From Symbiodinium natans (lineage: Eukaryota; Sar; Dinophyceae; Suessiales; Symbiodiniaceae): 30,500 nucleotides of DNA. Below the pieces are notes generated by a model, which worked only from the letters and a program-made list of their open reading frames with translations, was not told where the DNA came from and did not search any database. Positions 9,222-18,188 of the stretch are shown here, in pieces. Each line of letters starts with the position of its first letter. Within the stretch, counting starts at the first letter, position 1. The translations under genes and the position numbers were made by a program. Location of the stretch: contig CAJNDS010002518.1 in NCBI GenBank assembly GCA_905221605.1, forward strand, positions 312,001 to 342,500. Direction: 5' to 3'.

Positions 9222-9664
9222 GTTTGAGATGAGTTTTCATGTCAGGCTCCCAACGCTGGAGTTCTGGTTCAGATGACCTTCTCCCAAGGCATCTGGTGCT
9301 GCTGCTGTTGACTTTCTGACCTGGTCTAGCAGCCAGTGGTTGATGGGTTGAGGCCCGGGCGCTGCAAGAGCATGGGCCGACTTCATCAACCAGGCTCAGA
9401 GATGGGCGCGCCCTGCACGTGCGCGTGCCCCAAGCAGAGTGCCCGCAGCCAAATCCCCAATCCTCAAGAGGACCCTTGATCCTTGACTCCATCTGACCCA
9501 CTGAAGCCGGAACCCTGAACCCTAACCCCTAAACCCTAAACCCTAAACCCTGAACCCTGAACCCTGAAGGTTTGACATGTGTAGCCTGCGAGGCCCGGCA
9601 AGCTGCCAGGGCCCCAACGGATGGATGAGGCTTTCTGGGACTTTAGGGCCATATGGGGGGGGGG
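9222..9664. other. Unique sequence with a short CCCTAAA block, no gene
   Basis: 9222-9500 is GC-rich without a convincing frame. 9510-9568 is CCCTAAA/CCCTGAA-type repeat. 9569-9655 is short unique sequence leading into a poly-G run at the edge of the next element. Confidence 0.4.
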
Positions 9665-9760
9665 GTTTCCGAAATTAGGGGGTACCTTATTTGGGGTCCT
9701 TATTATAAGGGAAGCCTCTATTTGAGGGTTTATAAAAAGGGGTCCCGTACTTTCGGAAAC
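9665..9760. mobile_element. MITE-like element, family C, copy 1
   Basis: Left terminus GTTTCCGAAATTAGGGGGTA, right terminus GGTCCCGTACTTTCGGAAAC, which are inverted copies. 96 bases, non-coding, with internal TTATTATAAGGG and TTTATAAAAAGGGG motifs. Related termini occur at 10250-10371, 17361-17462, 19985-20040 and 25236-25340. Confidence 0.85.
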
Positions 9761-9790
9761 TCCCATGTTTTTTGGTCTCCTTTTTTGTAA

Positions 9791-9991
9791 AGGGGATTTG
9801 AGCCCAAGGACGCCTCCAAGTTGTCCAAAGAGGCGGCAGAAGGAGACCAATGTATTTCGCAAGTCCAGATGTCTCGAAACTCAGAAGCCGCTTGGGGGCT
9901 TATGGCAGCTTCTGCGTATAACCATCCCAAGAGTATCCCAAGGGATGTTCGTCTCGAGAGGAGGTGCGCCGCAGCTGAGGGATGTGGTTGA
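9791..9991 (+). other. 66-codon coding-like frame, product unknown
   Basis: Directly right of MITE-C copy 1. The frame from 9791 to the TGA at 9989-9991 contains EPKDASKLSKEAAEGDQ and NHPKSIPRDVRLERRC, well mixed and protein-like. The other two + frames are also largely open over the same bases, so this is suggestive only. A TTTTTTGTAAAG acceptor-like site sits at its left edge. Confidence 0.35.
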
Positions 9992-10217
9992 CAAGCAGGA
10001 AGAGCAGGCGCATGCATCATGTGCGCATGTCTGCAGGATGCGCACGGGCTCACCTCTACCTTCGCGGGGCTTATTCTGTGAGATGCGGGGTGTGCTTAGG
10101 GCGTTGGTGATTTCTAGGCCGCTCTCGGTACGTCAGTACGGAATGGATGCCCAAAGCCCTTGGCCTCTAAACACGGGCATTTCCTAAGAAAGGGGTACCC
10201 TAACATACCAACAAACA

Positions 10218-10371
10218 CTATAATCCTTATTCTAGGAGCCCCCTTACAAAAAAAGGGTACCCCATTCTCGGAAACCCCCACACGAAAGAGCCAGCTATAA
10301 TCCTTATTCTAGGAGCCCCCTTACAAAAAAAGGGTACCCCATTCTCGGAAACCCCCACACGAAAGAGCCAG
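10218..10371. repeat. Perfect tandem duplication, 77 bases x 2, derived from a family C element
   Basis: 10218-10294 and 10295-10371 appear identical. Each unit holds the element terminus TACCCCATTCTCGGAAACCC and the words CTTATTCTAGGAGCCCCCTT. The lack of differences between copies implies a very recent duplication or an assembly artefact. Confidence 0.92.
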
Positions 10372-10380
10372 CAGAACCCT

Positions 10381-10553
10381 GCAACCGAAAACCCTATAAC
10401 CCTAAGCCTAAAGCCCTCAACCCTAAACCCCCAACCCTCACACCCTAAGCCCGAAACCCTGAACCCTAAACCCTAAACCCTAAACCCTAAACCCTAAACC
10501 CTAAACCCTAAACCCTAAACCCTAAACCCTAAACCCTAAACCCTAAACCCTAA
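10381..10553 (-). repeat. CCCTAAA array, degenerate on the left and clean on the right
   Basis: From about 10457 the units are essentially perfect CCCTAAA. The array ends about 25 bases before the exon-like island at 10579. Confidence 0.93.
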
Positions 10554-10578
10554 GCCAGCAGAATGAAGTCCTTGGCAG

Positions 10579-10663
10579 GTCCAGCTCCTCGAGGCCCTGG
10601 TGCAGCGGAAGGGTGAGCAGCTGCTGCAGCTCCAAGAGCACCTCGAGGCCTGCAGCACCCCCT
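10579..10663 (+). other. Exon-like island encoding a coiled-coil segment
   Basis: After a CCTTGGCAG acceptor-like site the phase-0 frame reads VQLLEALVQRKGEQLLQLQE, a heptad-like Leu/Gln/Glu-rich helix. A CCCCCT|GTACCC donor-like site follows. The island is framed by CCCTAAA (left) and TTTAGGG (right). Together with 11862-11931 it may belong to a + strand coiled-coil protein, but I could not join the two in phase. Confidence 0.45.
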
Positions 10664-10687
10664 GTACCCTAAGCCCCGAGATGGGGG

Positions 10688-10780
10688 ATTAGGGTTTAGA
10701 GTTTAGGGTTTAGGGTTTAGGGTTAAGAGCTTGAGGGTTGAGGATTGAGGGTTGAGGGTTGAGGGTTGGGGGTTCAGGGT

Positions 10781-10819
<39 letters not shown>

Positions 10820-10821
10820 GG
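10688..10821 (+). repeat. TTTAGGG array grading into GAGGGTT repeats
   Basis: A few TTTAGGG units are followed by about twelve GAGGGTT units, an arrayed variant of the telomere repeat (one T to G change fixed and amplified). Confidence 0.9.
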
Positions 10822-11022
10822 GGGTTATTCGGAATGAAGGAGGGTGGATGCGTGCAGCGTTCCAGCCTTAAGCCCCAAGCCCTCAACCCCAAGTCACACA
10901 ACAGCGAGTGGAGCACGGAAAGGCGGACGCCCGGGTCTGCTGGGCAGGGTTTGCCCTCCCTGCGTGCCTTCAGAGCTTAGCTTTATATGACGGCAGCTCG
11001 CCAGGACTACCTTCGATTTAAG

Positions 11023-11268
11023 TCGTGCGTTCGTTCGTGGAGGCCGGTACTGGCAATGACAAGGACTTGGTCAACAAGGATGGCACAACACCACTGCGCT
11101 TGCCAAGAGCCACCTTAGGGTTTAGGGTTTGGGATTTTAGGGTTTTAGGGTTTTAGGGTTTTAGGGTTTTAGGGTTTTAGGTTTTTTTTTTTTTGGGGGG
11201 GGGGGGGTGTTGTCTGCTTGTTGCTGAAAGCCGGGGCCGACAAGGACTTGGCCGGCAATGCCGGCTAA
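11023..11268 (+). pseudogene. Ankyrin-repeat coding remnants split by repeat DNA
   Basis: 11023-11115 reads VRSFVEAGTGNDKDLVNKDG followed by TTPLRLP, close to the ankyrin repeat consensus (the AGADKDL...DGTTPLHLA pattern). 11209-11268 reads VVCLLLKAGADKDLAGNAG and then a stop, a second repeat start in another frame. A degenerate TTTAGGG block, a poly-T run and a poly-G run separate them. Ankyrin repeats mediate protein-protein contacts and are abundant in dinoflagellates. No splice join gives one open protein, so I read these as relics or as two exons of a decayed gene. Confidence 0.6.
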
Positions 11269-11333
11269 GCAAGATGATCACTGCTGATTGGACCAGCAGT
11301 GAATGCCTGCAGTTGCCGGAGGAGGAGTCTTAA

Positions 11334-11474
11334 ACCCTAAACCCTACACCCTACACCCTAAACCCTAAGCCCGAAGCCCTAATCCCTAAACCCTAAACCC
11401 TAAACCCTAAACCCTAAACCCTAAACCCTAAACCCTAAACCCTAAACCCTAAACCCTAAACCCTAAACCCTAAG
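11334..11474 (-). repeat. CCCTAAA array
   Basis: Degenerate units at first, then about a dozen perfect CCCTAAA units. Confidence 0.93.
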
Positions 11475-11861
11475 CCATACATGCGTTGAAGCCAGCTGCG
11501 CCAGGGGCTGCTGGAAAGACTGGAGATTGGTCACCACCTCAGTTCAAGCCTTCAAGTCCTCGTGGCCTCAAACCGACTAGTAGGAGGATGCCTAAGCTGA
11601 GGGCCCTTTTCATTGACTGACCTTGTGACCACACCATTCTGCCCTTCTCCTGCTCTGAGGCCAGGATCTCTACGCGGAGCAAGAGCGCGCCCTTCACTCG
11701 GATGCCCAAGGGTTTCGGACAACTTGGGGCTTCAACCCCCCAAGTTCGCTGCGCCAGCAGCGGTTTTAGGGTTTAAGATTCAGGGTTTAGGGTTTAGGGT
11801 TAGGCCCCAGGCCCTCAACCCTCAAGAGTCCCACCCCCACCCCCCCCCCCCAACCAACCAG
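11475..11861. other. Unique spacer, weak frames only
   Basis: 11613-12020 is open on the + strand, but its middle is repeat-derived (TTTAGGG at 11764-11804, then C-rich). I see no gene here. Confidence 0.35.
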
Positions 11862-11931
11862 CGACGGCAGGTGATTGATCTGCAGCAGGCCAAAGTCCAC
11901 CGCCTTCAGGCGGCAAAGGCCCGGGCTGAGG
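11862..11931 (+). other. Exon-like island, basic coiled-coil segment
   Basis: Follows a poly-C and CCAACCAACCAG stretch that resembles a polypyrimidine tract plus acceptor. The frame reads RRQVIDLQQAKVHRLQAAK and continues ARAE, a helical basic heptad pattern, before GTCTAGGG-type repeat begins. Confidence 0.42.
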
Positions 11932-12689
11932 GTCTAGGGTCGAGGGCTTTTCGGGAAGTTAAGGGCATTGGGGGGTTTATAGAGACTGCAGCGCCTATAG
12001 GGTTTTGTAGGGTTTTATAGGGCTTAGTAGTGGGGTTCCAAGGGTCCAAAGGGTTTATAGGGGGTTGTAAATGGGGTCTAACTATAAAAGGGGTTTAAGG
12101 TGGTTAGGGTTTAGGCTGGGCTTGCTAGGAAGTTTGCGGGAGCCCTGTTTTAGAGAGCTTCGGTTTCATGTATTGCTTCGTTTAGAGTGCTTGGTTTTCC
12201 ATGTTTTAGGGGTTTAGGGTTGGTTCACGGTTTGAAAAGGGTTGCGTTAGGTTTGAGGGGTGCTTCAATGATTCCATATGGCTCTTTTGCTTTCTGGGGA
12301 CAGTATGACGGTTCGAAGTAGTATTGCAGCCGGCATTCATACCTACTGATCGGAATACGAGCAGTAGCAATACTGTCTAGTGGTCGTCATGTCACACACG
12401 GCTGGATGGCCCATGCACGGCCGCGCATAAGGGGCCATGCCTGACGGGCGCGGCCAGTGCAAAGCAGAGCCCCGAAACAAAACAAATCCCGAGATCAGTA
12501 AGGCTCAAACCACGCCCACAAAGACATAGGAGTCATAATCGTAAGTAACATCAGAAACAGTCATCATGATCCTCGCTTCATGTCTTCAAGCTCTGCTCTG
12601 TCACAGCTACATGCGGTGGCTTTCTGCGAGGCTGCGTTGGCTGTGGAGATCGCATCGGCCTCTGCTGCAGCACTCTGTAGCAGCGTAGT
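11932..12689. other. Degenerate G-rich repeat, then unique sequence with an imperfect palindrome
   Basis: To about 12260 the sequence is decayed TTTAGGG-like. 12301-12395 forms an imperfect palindrome (CAGTATGACG...GTATTGC against GCAATAC...CGTCAT), possibly an old inverted-repeat element. A 29-codon frame at 12607-12696 after a TCACAG acceptor-like site is Ala-rich and weak. Confidence 0.35.
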
Positions 12690-13031
12690 CGTATAATGTA
12701 ATTTGATAGTAGTTTTTGCTGTATTATATTATACCTTATTAACCTTATTACATTATATCATTTTAAATAAATACATGTATATACATACATATATGTGCAT
12801 ATAATTATATATTTACATATTATATGTATTATATAGGTTATATATTATATATATATATATATTATATTTTATCATATTATATATATATATATTATATAAT
12901 ATTATATATATATATATAATATTATATATATATATATATAGTATATAGTATATATATATATAGTATATAGTATATATACTATATATATATATATATATAT
13001 ATTTATATAAAGTGTATATATATATATATAG
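12690..13031. repeat. AT-rich block with TA microsatellites
   Basis: More than 300 bases of almost pure A/T with long TA runs interrupted by GTATATAG motifs. It is sharply bounded on the right by GC-rich sequence. It has no coding content; the long - frames here translate as Tyr-Ile repeats. Confidence 0.95.
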
Positions 13032-13037
13032 AACCCT

Positions 13038-13169
13038 TGTGCTTCTGCCTTCGAGGCCTGCGAGCAAAATGCCATGCAGGCTGCTGCGGGCCGACGCGCA
13101 GCGGCCAGAGCCGGGTCCAGCGGTGTCCTCGCACAAAAAAGAATGCAACTTGAATCATTGGTTGATTGA
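13038..13169 (+). other. Coding-like frame, Ala-rich, product unknown
   Basis: Immediately right of the AT block the + frame reads CASAFEACEQNAMQAAAGRR, continuing to VLAQKRMQLESLVD and a TGA at 13167. Composition is exon-like, but the - strand is also open, so direction is uncertain. Confidence 0.35.
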
Positions 13170-13188
13170 TGATTGTTACTGTCTGTGA

Positions 13189-13290
13189 CAACTGTCAGCA
13201 GAAGATAAGAAGCATCCCTGTGCGGTTTGCCACTCGCAAGATGTCTCAAGAACATTGAAACCTTGCGCGCTGTGTGACCATCAAGCTTGA
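13189..13290 (+). other. Cys-rich coding-like segment, half of a MYND-type zinc finger
   Basis: The frame reads HPCAVCHSQDVSRTLKPCAL followed by CDHQA and a stop. The C-x2-C-x11-C-x2-C spacing is compatible with the first half of a MYND zinc finger (a protein-interaction fold), though the second half is not seen. It may be an exon whose donor precedes the stop, or a relic. Confidence 0.35.
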
Positions 13291-13403
13291 GCCCTATAGA
13301 TGGAAGCCTATCCAACCAAACACTGAGTCGGAGTATGAAGCCGCTCGATTCTCCGAAAGTGCAGGATGGAGTACTTGGGGTTCGTGACGCAGCTAGCAGC
13401 TAG

Positions 13404-13745
13404 TCGCACAGCATCCCGGCAAAAAGCGCACTGCTCAAATCAGGCCAGCCATGGTCTGTATGGGACCCATACGTTGCAGATAGCTCCCTCAATTTTCACA
13501 CGATTTTTCGGCAGCCAATGGACGACGGAGGCTTGACCGTCAGCCACCCTAAACCCTGGTGGTGTTTGATCTCTTTAATAAAGAGGAGGGCTGAGCAAAT
13601 CCTAGGTGGGATTAGGGAGACCCTTCAAAGGGGACCCCTTCTCAACCCTCTTCTGGTGCTCCTAACCTTGTTGAGAGCGTCTATATCCCCCAGGGTCCCC
13701 CCCCTAATCCTACCCCCTACCAAAACCCTAAACCCTAAACTCTAA
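13404..13745 (+). other. Long open frame, product unknown
   Basis: 114 codons without a stop from 13404. The first 45 codons are protein-like (SGQPWSVWDPYVADSSLNFH within), while the last third comes from CCCTAAA-type repeat. If it is an exon, the donor probably lies near 13550-13560. No family recognised. Confidence 0.3.
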
Positions 13746-13793
13746 ACCCTAAACCCTAAACTCTAAACCCTAAACCCTAAACCTTAAACCCTA
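13725..13793 (-). repeat. CCCTAAA array with CTCTAAA variants
   Basis: Ten or so units; the CTCTAAA variant recurs. Confidence 0.9.
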
Positions 13794-13904
13794 GCAAGCA
13801 AACAGACCGACAAGAAGCAAAATCATGACGCGACGCCGCAGGTGAGCCTGATCTCCCAGAAGAGACAGGCTCGTCACGATTCTGTAGAGCAAGAAGATGT
13901 CATA

Positions 13905-14680
13905 CACAATGTAAGAACGGAACAATAGAATAGTATAGTGATATAATAGTACAATAAATAAGAATATAGATAGAATTATTACATTGTACTAACATGTATA
14001 TGTATGTATATATAGATATACATACATTCGTATAAAAGTGGAATAGCAGAAGAGCACAATTGCATAATACTATAATACTATAGCAGCACAAACATGTTAC
14101 AAGAAGACTCGGTACTACAATGGCATATAGTTCTATAAGAGTACAAAAATATTGCACAGTATCATATAAACACGCAATATACGCTACATATTAATACATC
14201 CGAAACCCTAGACCCGCAACCCTAAACCCTAAACCCTAAACGCAAAATATATTAAGGAATGCCTTTCCCATGCTTTCCCTGTCTTGCAAACTCCTACTTT
14301 TGGCGCTGGGACAGGTGCTCCGGCGCCTGAGCGCGAGGAAGGAGGCTGATTATTGCCCACTTATATTAACATATTAATAGTACTCCTATATTGCCATTCG
14401 ATTTCGAATTTGTTATAATATTGTAATATTATTATATTAGTATGCTATTATGTTATTACATGTTGTATGAGCATCTCGCTTATTCAATTCGTAAACTTTT
14501 TCTTTTACTATACTATGATATTCGCATGGTTTCTTGCAAAATATTGTAGTATTGTTGTATTATTTTACTGTCATATTGTTAAATTGTCATATTCTATACT
14601 TTGATATGAATTATTCCATCACATTACTATATACTTCTATCTTACAATAACATTACATTTTTTAATTACTGTATTTTACT
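13905..14680. other. AT-rich region, no gene
   Basis: About 780 bases of A/T-rich sequence (short GC-richer patches at 14200-14240, which are CCCTAAA units, and 14265-14345). No coding signal. The base composition differs sharply from the GC-rich islands around it. Confidence 0.7.
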
Positions 14681-14702
14681 ATTTCCTCGCAAAAAGGGAC
14701 AC

Positions 14703-14861
14703 ATGTACTCGTTCACCGACGTAAGACTCGCCCATGGGCAGGCAACAAAGGCCGTTCAAGTGGCGAGCGGAACTCCAAACAGAAGGCAGATTTCTTTGCA
14801 GTCGCGTGTCAACTCTACAGTATTCCTGCTACCTGGGAAGCTTAAGTGGTTTAGGGTTTAG
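14703..14861 (+). other. 52-codon coding-like frame, product unknown
   Basis: The ATG at 14703 opens a frame reading MYSFTDVRLAHGQATKAVQV and on to VFLLPGKLK, ending in a TTTAGGG block. The frame is also open upstream. It has protein-like composition just outside the AT-rich region. No family recognised. Confidence 0.35.
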
Positions 14862-15008
14862 TATTTAGGGTTTAGGGTTTAGGGTTTAGAATGACATCTG
14901 GTTCTCTTCAACCCATCGAATGTCTCAGCACTGGGCAGGGTGGCCGCAATCGAGGCAAAGGCCAGCCGAGCCCTAAACCCTGAACCGGCTGAGGTTTCAG
15001 TAAGTTAT

Positions 15009-15134
15009 GGGTTCCCCTACTACCCCCGTCTATACTACCCCCCCTAGGTTCCCCCCCATTGTTTAGGGTTTTTAGGGTTTAGGGTCTAGGGTTTAGGGTT
15101 CAATTAAGTATCGATGGGGGTAGTAGGGAAACCC
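15009..15134. mobile_element. MITE-like element, family D, carrying a telomere-repeat core
   Basis: Terminal inverted repeats GGGTTCCCCTACTACCCCC (15009-15027) and GGGGGTAGTAGGGAAACCC (15116-15134), 18 of 19 matching. The interior at 15061-15103 is TTTAGGG-type repeat. An element with telomere repeats inside it suggests a way the arrays could have been spread. Confidence 0.88.
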
Positions 15135-15319
15135 GTGAGTAAGACATTAGGCCACAGAGGGCTCAACGCCTGAAACGAGCAACGTCCAATAATCGGGTGT
15201 GCCCCAACAAGTAGGGGCCGGGGGGGGGGGGGTTACCTGCTAAAAGTACCTACCTTAAGGATTCGAGCAAGGGCTATGATAGCATGTTTGGGTACATACG
15301 TAATTGCTCCTATTCTAGG

Positions 15320-15448
15320 AAATGTGCCGATGAATTCCTGAGTCCTGGATGCGAAATCTCAAGAGCCTCTGCTGATCAGGTGGCCAGGGAGGGGAGGGCA
15401 ACAACTGGAACCAGCGAGGACTTCCGCGGCAAACCCCAAAAACTCTAA
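15320..15448 (+). other. Coding-like frame after a good acceptor, product unknown
   Basis: A CTCCTATTCTAG acceptor-like site precedes a 42-codon frame: CADEFLSPGCEISRASADQV, then AREGRATTGTSEDFRGKPQK and a TAA. Charge and residue mix look like a real exon. C-rich repeat follows. Confidence 0.42.
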
Positions 15449-15572
15449 GCCCCCAAACCCAAACCCCTAAAACCCTAAACCCCAAAACCCGATTAAACCC
15501 TAAACCCGTAAACCCGAAACCCCAGAAAACCCCAATGCAAAGTACCTTCGTACCGATTCCCCTCACTTTCAG

Positions 15573-15625
15573 TCATCTTGGCAGGACAGAATCAAAAGTC
15601 CCACCAAGGCGTGGAACCTTTGTTT
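15573..15625 (+). other. Exon-like island with strong splice signals
   Basis: The acceptor context CCCCTCACTTTCAG and the donor TTT|GTAAGT are both close to eukaryotic consensus. The frame reads SSWQDRIKSPTKAWNLC. The donor runs directly into TTTAGGG repeat, and a CCCTAAA-type block (15425-15540) lies upstream, so the island follows the window-wide polarity. Product unknown. Confidence 0.45.
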
Positions 15626-15639
15626 GTAAGTTTAGGGTT

Positions 15640-15739
15640 TGGGGTTTAGGATTTAGGGTTTAGGGTGTAGGGTTTAGGGTTTAGGGTTTAGGGTTTAGGG
15701 TTCAGGGTTTTCTGGTACTTTAGGGTTTAGGGTTTAGGG
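15640..15739 (+). repeat. TTTAGGG array
   Basis: Near-perfect units from about 15651, interrupted once near 15712, ending at a family B element. Confidence 0.92.
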
Positions 15740-15833
15740 TTGGGCCCTTATACTAACAGTCCTTAAACGGGATTATAATAGGGGGTACGATCATCCCCAT
15801 TAAGGATTGTTAGCATCAGGGTGAACATCCCAA
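15740..15833. mobile_element. MITE-like element, family B, copy 2
   Basis: Termini TTGGGCCCTTATACTAACAG and TTAGCATCAGGGTGAACATC ending CCCAA are inverted relatives of each other and of the element at 3811-3910; the left end lacks an ATGTTC block. 94 bases, non-coding. Confidence 0.8.
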
Positions 15834-16340
15834 GTTTTGGGTTTGGGGTTCGGAGTTTATGCGTTTCGGTTTTTGGGGTTTAGGGTTTAGGCTTTTTGAG
15901 GTTTAGGGTTCAGGGTGTTGGTTTAAAATTTTGGGGTTTAGAGCTTACGGGTTCAGGGTTTAGGGAAGTTTGAGGTTTTGGGGTTGAGGGTTAACCATTG
16001 GGGGTTTAGGGTTTTAGGGTTTAGGGTTCAGGGGTTTAGAGTTTGGGCTTTTGGGGTTTCAGGGTTTAGGGTATTAGGGTGAGGGGTTTAGGGTTTAGGG
16101 TTTAGGGTTTAGGGTTTAGGGGTTTAGGTTTTTTGGATTTAGGGCGGGGTTCAGGGTTCCCAGGTTTGAAGGTTCCAGAGTTTCGCGGCTGAGGTGGACA
16201 TCGTCGTCGCCCTCGAGTGCTCGGTGAACCGCCACAAGCCCTAAGCCAAGTCTGCAGTTGCCTTTGTGTTGCGCAGGAGAGGGTTTAGGGTTTAGGGCTT
16301 AGGGCTTCGGGTTTAGGGTTTAGGGTTTAGGGTTTAGGGG
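15834..16340. other. Decayed G-rich telomere-type repeat with one small island
   Basis: Mostly degenerate TTTAGGG with a clean block at 16087-16125 and another at 16278-16338. Around 16185-16240 a GC-rich island reads FAAEVDIVVALECSVNRHK on the + strand, plausible as a short exon piece. Confidence 0.5.
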
Positions 16341-16361
16341 CCGCGCAGACCCGACTTGTGA

Positions 16362-16556
16362 TGGCGAGGAGAAGCAGTTAAGAAGTCGAATTTACTGTTC
16401 ACCCCGGTCCCGGAAGTACCTAAGCCTAAGCAAGAACATGGGGCCAAAGAGAGCCGAGAGGCGGTCAGCAGAAGTATTAGAAGAGACAGAGAGCGATGTG
16501 GGAGCCATAGCATTCCTGGGAGTCTCCCCAGCTCCCGAACCATGTGGAGTGGGTGA
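16362..16556 (+). other. 64-codon coding-like frame, product unknown
   Basis: Reads KKSNLLFTPVPEVPKPKQEH then GAKESREAVSRSIRRDRERC to a TGA at 16554. It is hydrophilic and basic, exon-like. A different + frame (16438-16836) and a - frame (16392-16772) overlap. I prefer this one on composition, without homology support. Confidence 0.3.
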
Positions 16557-17360
16557 TGGGAAGGTACGGAGGCAGGGGGCGAGGCGCCGGATTAGGTGGA
16601 GGTCGCGTAGCAGAAGAACAGATATTGATGTAGCAATTTGGCTGGGTGGGGGCGTGGGGCGGAGGGGGAGGGTCCTGAGCCTCCAGCCCCGGGATCTATT
16701 TTTTGGGGTCTTCAGGGGTGTCTGGATGATCGAGGGTGCTCCTACCACCCTCCCATTCAACCCTAGGGCCATCTGGGCCTGCCCAGACTGTGGTTTCCAA
16801 CATTTTTTCGATTTACCCCTAAACCCTATACCCTAGACCCTCTACCCTCATCCAAACCCTAGGCCAGGCTCAAAGAGCTGGGCGACGTGCCAGGCCGGCT
16901 GAGCTCAAAGCCATCCATGCATACCTTCCACCCTCCTTCCACCTGGTGTAGGTTTGGGATTTAGCGTTTAGGGATTAGGGTTTAGGGTGTCTGTTCAGGG
17001 TTTTGGGGTTATGGCTTCAGAACCCTGAGCTTAAGGGTACTTGGAAATAGTTTGTGATTTTTGGTTACTATACTCTCTAAGGAGCAGCGAAAGTTGTATG
17101 TTTGCTAGGGTGCCATGTTCAGTTTTGTAAACCTTGAAGCCTGAATCCTGAACCCTGAACCTCCTCTCCCCCCCCTGCCACCCCTGCCTCTGCTCTGGTG
17201 CTGCGCGCAAGGCGCGATAGACCGGTGCGTCCTTTGCTGTGAGGCCCCTGGGGGCTTGAAATACTGCCATGGCTTTAGGGCTCTAGGGTCGGGTTTAGGG
17301 GTTTAGGACTCAGTAGGGTTTAGGGGTTCAGGGTTTGAGTTTGTGGTTTGTAGATTTGGT
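16557..17360. other. Mixed unique and repeat sequence with a GC-rich island
   Basis: C-rich repeat at 16818-16862 and G-rich at 16950-17010. The island at 17166-17270 reads MAVFQAPRGLTAKDAPVYRA on the - strand, while the + strand reads DRCVLCCEAPGGLKYCHG, so direction is open. TTTAGGG-type sequence follows at 17274-17335. Confidence 0.35.
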
Positions 17361-17462
17361 GGTTTCCGAAAATAGGGGAGCCTTTTGCGGGGGGTTCACT
17401 TCAAGCGAATTCTAGTCTATTTGGGGTATAAAAAGAGGGCGCCCCTATTTTGGGAAATGCCC
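17361..17462. mobile_element. MITE-like element, family C, copy 2
   Basis: Left terminus GGTTTCCGAAAATAGGGG, right terminus CCCCTATTTTGGGAAATGCC, an inverted pair. About 101 bases, with internal TTGGGGTATAAAAAG like copy 1. Confidence 0.85.
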
Positions 17463-18188
17463 ATGTGGTCTTGCAGTTCGTGACGAGGGCACTGCGCTGA
17501 GAAGGAGTTGGTCTGCCTGTGTTTGGGGCTTGAAAAGTCCATATGCTGCCACGTTGTCCTGCACTGCGCCCCTTTGGAGTTCTAGGTTTAGGGGTTTCGG
17601 GGTTTAGGGGTTTAGGGAGTCCATTTCAGACCTATCCACCCTCCCTGGACGAAGGAGGAGCCATCCTATGTCGGCATTGGCGCATGCAGGCCAGGTTCCA
17701 CGCCACCGCGTTCTTGGCGCTGCGTGTGGTCGTGCTATACAGTCGTTTAACTGCCAGCTACGGGGAAGGAGCCTGTACCCCTACTGAGTATATGGCTCAT
17801 CTCGGAGATCTACCCAAACCCCATAGCACCCACCCCGCCTGGAATTGCTTGTGGACGTTTCTTCTTGGAGTGCTCCAGGCATCCAGTCTGTTGGGTTTGC
17901 ACCCTTCGGCTGCGCGTGCTGAACCAGGCATCGTGGGATTGAGCTGAGCTCGTTCAGCGAGGGGCAGGGGGGCGGGGGGGGGAGGGGGGGGGACACTGTG
18001 CACCTGACCTTCCGAAGCTGGCTGAGGGCAAGAGTGCACAATGTTCAAAGGCCCCTATGAGGGCGCAATAAGTGTAAGGAAGGCCCATAGCGCACGCATG
18101 CGCACGCTACCGCGCACCCAGGACAGTTAGGAACATCTAGACACCGGCGCTTGTTTCTCCAACCCTGACTAGCAGGGCTGGACCTTCC
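17463..18188 (+). other. Region upstream of the 5-phosphatase gene
   Basis: An open + frame at 17543-17947 is protein-like from about 17608 but unrecognised. A poly-G stretch lies at 17965-17992. Just before the phosphatase ATG, TTGTTTCTCCAACCCTGACT followed by AG resembles a polypyrimidine tract and acceptor, a possible trans-splice site for the spliced leader about 10 bases before the ATG at 18189. Confidence 0.4.

Noticed and set aside
12813-13315. Overlapping - frames rich in Tyr-Ile repeats
   Set aside because: Driven by the TA microsatellite; the non-repeat half is better explained by + strand readings.
17166-17270. Cys-rich + reading (DRCVLCCEAPGGLKYCHG) as the missing first half of the RING
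   Set aside because: It lies upstream of the complete phosphatase gene, its Cys/His spacing does not fit, and the - strand reads at least as well.
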